Positions 8,704-13,079 of a stretch of DNA of 13,079 nt are shown here, piece after piece. Made by a program: the position numbers and the translations under genes. The stretch spans positions 1-13,079 of the forward strand of contig JAOXYB010040584.1 in NCBI GenBank assembly GCA_028565635.1, given 5' to 3'. The notes below the pieces were generated by a model. That model saw only the letters and a program-made list of their open reading frames with translations. It was not told the origin of the DNA and did not search any database. Positions within the stretch are counted from its first letter, which is position 1. Each line of letters opens with the position of its first letter. The DNA is from Phoronis ovalis. Its lineage: Eukaryota; Phoronida; Phoronidae.

Positions 8704-8762
8704 TGGGGTTTGAACTCATGAAATCTCTCACCCATCTTCAGTGAATTATAGTGATGTATTTT

Positions 8763-8822
8763 ATATGTGTGTATGTCTGTGTGTGTGTGTGTGTGTATGT
8801 GTGTATGTATGTATGTATATGT
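8763..8822 (+). repeat. Microsatellite (TG)n / (TATG)n
   Basis: An interrupted TG dinucleotide run passes into GTATGTATGTATG tetranucleotides. It lies about 70 bases right of the foldback element. The open frame on the opposite strand with repeated His-Thr is a by-product of the repeat. Confidence 0.95.
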
Positions 8823-8942
8823 AGCTATGCCTATGAAATCCTGTTTTAACTCTATTGTAATATAATTCATTTTTTCATAATTTTAAGAACATATAAAATA
8901 CTAATTATCGAGATACAAAGAGGTGCATTTGAATTTGATCGT

Positions 8943-9348
8943 ATGACCTGATAAAAGCCATTTCAGGGACAAAACTGTGTTTTTCGAATTTATATTTTAA
9001 AAAATTTTTTGGCAAAACTCCTATAGCTACATGTTTAAAACTTTGCACATATGAGCTATACAAAAGAAATTCTCTGATTTTAAAAATTTTGCTTTGTTGA
9101 AAGTTACGATTTTTTAAAATTTAAGGGTCAGATCAAAATCAACAAAATTGTGATCTTTAACCTTTAAAAATTCATAACTTTTAAACTAGGCAAAGTTTTA
9201 AAAGTTTGAGACACATTTGTAGATCTTTATATTAAGATAAATTTTGCCAAGTTTCAGCTCTGGAGGTGCAAGGGGTTTTTTGACTTAAATTTTTCAAATG
9301 TTAAAATTTGAAAACATATTTTTCCCAAGATGGACATTTATCAGATCA
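8943..9348. mobile_element. Degenerate inverted-repeat (palindromic MITE-like) element
   Basis: ATGACCTGATAAAAG near 8943 is an imperfect reverse complement of the sequence at about 9331-9348 (GACATTTATCAGATCAT): about 16 of 19 aligned positions agree by eye. Further in, the left phrase CTCCTATAGCTACATG then TTTAAAACTTTGC resembles the reverse complement of the right phrase around 9250-9275 (GCCAAGTTTCAGCTCTGGAG). The inverted similarity therefore seems to extend far into both arms, as in an old palindromic element. No target duplication or protein is clear. Confidence 0.4.
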
Positions 9349-9487
9349 TGAGAATTATTTTCAACATTTTGCTTTGGATTCATTAACACTGAAGTATAAC
9401 CTTTTCAAAAATGTATACTTTTATATATCTATCTCTTCATTTTGCTTATGAAACTTTATATAGAAAATTTATATACAAATAACAGTG

Positions 9488-12236
9488 GTTTTTATATGCC
9501 CATCACTATGTAATAGTGAATGGGCATATAGTCGCAGGGAATGCGGCGGCGTATGTAACCTTTTTTTGTCTCACTATAACGGCTTCAGCTTTCATCAGAT
9601 CATCTTCGTATTTGGCACATGGTAAGTACAGGTCAAAGCACAGGTCGGATATAATTTTGACCTCGATTACTTCCAACATGGCCGAATGGCGGCCATGTTT
9701 GGGAAGGAAAGACGAAACAATGACTGGATGATTCGAAGGTGGATTCACGAAGACCATGGGTTGGTGGGCATATTAGGCCAGGTGACAGTTCAAAATGGCC
9801 TTGAGAAGTAGGTCAAATGTTGATACGAATCTTTGACAATTTTTGTTGCACATAACACTTTGTTTGTTGCGCAATAACTGCTTCAGTTTTTATCAGATCA
9901 GATTTATATTTGGTACAGGATAAATACACATCAACATGCAGATCGTCATGGATCACATTCAAGATGGCCGACTGGTGGCCATGTTTGTTTTCGAGATGTT
10001 AACTCGCGATAATAGCTTTTTTGTTTGCTGGATCATCTTCATATGTGGTACAAGGTAAATACTAGTCAAAGTACACACTGGATACAAGTTTGACCCCGAT
10101 TACTTCCAATATGTCCGACTGGCGACCATGTTTGTATACGAGGATGCATGTTACATTGTGCCCATTTCGGGAAAGACGAAGCGTTGATTTGACGATTTGA
10201 AGGTAGATTCACGTAGGCCATAGATTGGTGAACGTATTAGGGCAGACCACATTTCAAAGTGACCTTGAGAAGTAGGTCAAATGCCGATGTGAATCTTTGA
10301 CATAATACTTTCTTTGTCACGCAATAACTGCCTCAGTTTTTATCCAATCAACTTTATGTTTGGTACAGGGTAAATACAAGTGAAAATACAGATCGTCTAT
10401 AATTTTCATGTGGATCACTTTCAAGATGGCCGACTGGCGGCCATGTTTTTCCCAATAGTGCATGTTACGTTGCACCCATTTTGGGAAAGATGAAACAATG
10501 ACTGGATGATTCAAAGGTGGATTCACATAGGTTGGTGGGCATATTAGGCAGGCCACATTTCAAAATGATCTTAAGAAGTAGGTCAAATGCCGATGTGAAT
10601 GTTTGTCATTTTTTGTGCGTAATACTTTATTTGTAGCGCAATAACTGTTTCAGTTTTTATCCGATCAACTTTATGTTTGGTACAGGGTAAATGCAAGTCA
10701 AAATGGAGATCATCTGTAATTTCCATGTGGATCACTTTCAAGATGGCTGATTGGCGGCCATGTTTTTTTCCCGATAGTTCACATTACGTTGCGCCCATTT
10801 TGGGAAAGATGAAGCAATGACTGGACAATTCCAAGGTGGATCACTAAGCCCATAGGTTGGTGGGGAGTATTGGGCCAGGTGAGATTTCAAAGTGACCTTG
10901 AGAAGTAGGTCAAATTCCGATCCGAATCTTCGACATTTTTCATTTGCGTAACACTGTTCTTGTCTTGCAATGACTGCTTCGGTTTTTTCATGTCAGCTTT
11001 ATATTTGGTACAGGCTAAATACTGGTCAAAGTGCAGATAGGACGTAATTTTGACTTGGATAACTTCCAAGATGGCTGACTAGCAGCCATGTTTGTTCTCA
11101 AGATGTTAGCTTGCAATAATAGCTTTTGGTTTGGTCGAATCGTCTTCATATTTGGTACAGGGTAAGTACTGGTCAAAGTTAACGTCCGATAAAAGTTTGA
11201 CCCTGATTACTTCTAACGTGGCCCTTTTCGGGAAATATGAAGCGATGATTGGACGATTTGAAGGTGGATTCATGAAGGTCATAGGTTGGTGGGTTTATTA
11301 ATTAAGCCAAGTGACATTTCAAATTGACCTTGATGAGTAGGTCAAATGCCAATGTGAATCTTCGACATTTTTTGTTGTGTGAAACACTTTCTTTGTCACA
11401 CAATAACTGCTTTGATTTTTATCTGATCAGCTTTATATTTGGTACACGCTAAATACAGGTCAAGATGCAGGTTGTCTGTTAATTTAACATGTATCACTGT
11501 CAAGATGACCGACTGGCGGCCATGTTTGTTCTCGAGATGTTAGCTCGCAATAGTAGCTTTTTTGTTTGCCGGATCATCTTCATATTTGGTACAGGGTAAA
11601 TACTTGTCAAAGTACACGTCGGATATAAGTTTTACCCCGATTACTTCTAACATGGCCGACTGGCGGCCATGTTTGCACCAAGAATGCATGTTATGTTGTG
11701 CCCAATTCAGGAAAGCGATGACTCGAGTATTCGAAGGTGGATTCATAAAGGCTATAGGTTGATGGACCTTGAAAAGTAGATCAAATTCCGATGCGAATCT
11801 TTAACATTTTTCATTGTGCGTAACATTTCTTGGTGTCACAATGACTGCTTCAGTTTTTATCATATCAGCTTTATATTTGGAACAGGCTAAATGCTGGTCA
11901 AAGTGCAGATTGGCTGTAATTTTGGCCTGGATGACTTCCAAGATGTCTGACTGGTGGCCATGTTTGTTCTTGAGATGCTGTCTCGCAATAACAGCTTTGG
12001 TTTTTGTCGGATCATCTTCATATTCGGTACATGGTAAGTACATATCAGAGTACGGGTCAGACATAATTTTGACCCCAATTACTTCCAACATGACCAACTA
12101 GTGGCCATGTTTGCTCCCAAAACTACATGGTACGTAGTGCCGATTTTGGGATAGACTAAGTGATGACTGGACGATTCGAAGGTTGATTCACGAATTTAAG
12201 GCCATAGGTTGATAGGTGTATTAGGCCAGGTGACAT
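9488..12236. repeat. Tandem-repeat block C of the 147/320-base family (longest)
   Basis: Palindrome positions are 9678, 9964, 10111, 10426, 10743, 11071, about 11218 (damaged), 11505, 11652, 11943 and 12090. Gaps are 286, 147, 315, 317, 328, 147, 287, 147, 291 and 147. Two unit types therefore exist: a short 147-base unit (GTTTGTTCTCGAGATGTTAG, then AATAATAGCTTTTTTGTTTG and the TTTGGTACAGGGTAAATAC core) and a long unit with extra sequence (GAAAGACGAAGC through GGTTGGTGGGCATATTAGGC to AAGTAGGTCAAATGCCGAT). They mostly alternate, giving a higher-order period near 435-475. The block opens with a hairpin at 9494-9529 and ends abruptly after AGGCCAGGTGACAT near 12236. Confidence 0.88.
9494..9529. 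repeat. Near-perfect hairpin at the left end of block C
   Basis: ATATGCCCAT (9494-9503) pairs with ATGGGCATAT (9520-9529). Directly inside, CACTAT (9504-9509) pairs with ATAGTG (9513-9518), with a 3-base loop and one bulged A at 9519. This gives 16 base pairs in 36 bases. It corresponds to the hairpin at 6011-6039. Confidence 0.85.
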
Positions 12237-12500
12237 AGATAGCTTTACAACTAAAGAAATTACATCGTATGATGGGCATCTGTCTACACCTACAGACTTT
12301 TTGTTGTATATCGAGTCCTTAATTAAATATTGCATTAGTCTAATCTGCAGAATGACAAACTAACTAATTTCATAGATGTTTTGGTAAAAAAATAATATAT
12401 AGGCATTTCACTGTTTTGGGCATTAACCATTGTAACCAAGGTTGCAGAGTCTACTGTTGCATCAGTAAATACACTATGGTATTGCTTATGTAGTAATCAG
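12237..12500. other. Unique AT-rich intronic spacer
   Basis: Between block C and the next fragment of the same family I see no exon, repeat or hairpin. Short open frames carry no recognisable motif, and no S6-like hydrophobic stretch flanked by splice sites was found. Confidence 0.5.
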
Positions 12501-12712
12501 GATTTTGACCTTGATCACTTACTCATTCAATGTAGCTGACTGGTTTGCTTGTTTGTTTCTGAGACATAACATCTTCTGATCGGTTTTTATTCCTGATTGC
12601 TTATAGTGCATGGGCATATATAGTTGTAGGCTATGCGTCGTTGTCTTTGTCATCCATAACACTTTTTCTAACCATAACAGCTTCAGTTTGTACCCGATCA
12701 GCTCAGGGTTTT
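12501..12712. repeat. Decayed fragment of the 147/320-base repeat family
   Basis: TTGACCTTGATCACTT then TAGCTGACTGGTTTGCTTG (palindrome region at about 12532) matches the core of a unit. It is followed by the start of another copy: TGCATGGGCATATATAG (right hairpin arm, about 12607-12623), then ATGCGTCGTTGTC and AACAGCTTCAGTTTGTACCC. The copy stops at about 12712. A family start lies directly after a family core, so head-to-tail insertion or a larger unit containing the start sequence is possible. Confidence 0.65.
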
Positions 12713-12781
12713 AGCCAGGAATAAAAAGTTACCAGTCATTTAGTATATTTAAAATTTCTTTGGCAGTCATGTATCTAAGTG

Positions 12782-12895
12782 GTGGCTCTGCCACTGCTCG
12801 AGGGCTGGAGGCCCGAGAAGGGGGGTTCCAGGGGGGATGTGCCCCCCCTTGTCATGGCCGGGGTCCAGGAGCCTAAGGCGGCCCCTGGAAGCCCA
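12782..12895. repeat. GC-rich island of consecutive hairpins
   Basis: This island of about 115 bases contrasts sharply with the AT-rich surroundings. Successive inverted repeats are GTGGC/GCCAC (12782-12794), CTCGAGGGC with GCCCGAG (12797-12817), GGGGGG/CCCCCC (12831-12847) and CCAGGAGCC with GGCGGCCCCTGG (12865-12887). This is probably a dispersed GC-rich palindromic repeat or a SINE-like fragment. The open frames crossing it on both strands are Pro/Gly-rich and look non-coding. Confidence 0.65.
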
Positions 12896-12904
12896 GCTAT
12901 TTTC

Positions 12905-13079
12905 ATCCGCTTTGGTGGCTTCTCTAAGCTCTCCTCTAAGCTTTTTCCTCAGTTTTACATGTATTAAAAAGAAAGTAGTTTGGATGAAAATTTTCTTTAG
13001 GGCACTAAAATGGAAACTCACAAATTCATTTCTGAGAATAAAGGAAAATGTAGAGAGAAGACAATAAAGAATTTTTTGA
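12905..13079. other. AT-rich tail, nothing recognised
   Basis: No exon, repeat or signal is supported in the last 175 bases. The AATAAA-like words near 13040 and 13063 are too common in this composition to call a polyadenylation site, and the channel gene clearly continues beyond the window. Confidence 0.4.

Noticed and set aside
8679-8870. Minus-strand open frame with a repeated His-Thr tract
   Set aside because: The tract is simply the TG/TATG microsatellite read in one frame.
12767-13021. Minus-strand open frame of 84 codons over the GC-rich island
   Set aside because: The Pro/Gly-rich translation comes from the hairpin island, the frame changes character outside it, and an overlapping plus-strand frame is equally open. 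No splice sites or domain support it.
12400-13079. Exon carrying S6 and the C-linker
   Set aside because: I looked for a hydrophobic helix following the pore exon in the right phase (phase 0) with splice signals, and found none before the window ends.

Overview
This is a eukaryotic nuclear window, most likely from an invertebrate animal. It is AT-rich, holds one gene broken into short exons by spliceosomal introns, and the rest is mostly old non-coding repeats. Nothing bacterial is visible: no dense ORFs, ribosome binding sites or operons. The species cannot be named from the sequence.

The gene. Five plus-strand exons (1851-2018, 2387-2553, 2822-2939, 3355-3524 and about 7586-7803) join in frame with consistent intron phases (2,1,2,1,0). 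They encode about 280 residues covering S1 to the pore loop of one channel unit of the voltage-gated-like cation channel superfamily, CNG/HCN branch. The pore reads TTLSVGYGD, a potassium-type filter rather than the filter of canonical CNG channels. That points towards the K+-selective CNGK-like group of invertebrates, though this is an inference. The S4 equivalent is nearly devoid of regularly spaced arginines. The N-terminal part, S6, the C-linker and any cyclic-nucleotide-binding domain lie outside the window or were not found. The start of exon 5 is ambiguous among several splice acceptors.

The repeats. (i) A small inverted-repeat element at about 3567-3952 has a box shared with 1765-1789. 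(ii) Three long blocks and one fragment (about 4011-5750, 6005-7437, 9488-12236, 12501-12712) belong to one tandem-repeat family. Its units carry a conserved palindrome, ATGGCCGACTGGCGGCCAT, spaced alternately about 147 and 285-330 bases apart, and at least two blocks begin with a hairpin. (iii) An 810-bp foldback element at 7885-8694 has perfect 30-bp ends and a 9-bp target-site duplication. (iv) A (TG)n/(TATG)n microsatellite lies at 8763-8822. (v) A degenerate inverted-repeat element lies at about 8943-9348. (vi) A GC-rich island of successive hairpins lies at about 12782-12895.

Layout: 1-1850 non-coding with degenerate repeats; 1851-3524 four exons; 3525-7585 a large intron filled by the inverted-repeat element and two tandem-repeat blocks; 7586-7803 the pore exon; 7804-13079 the start of another long intron made almost entirely of repeats. 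The gene and the repeats have no evident functional link. The repeats appear to have inflated the introns on both sides of the pore exon.
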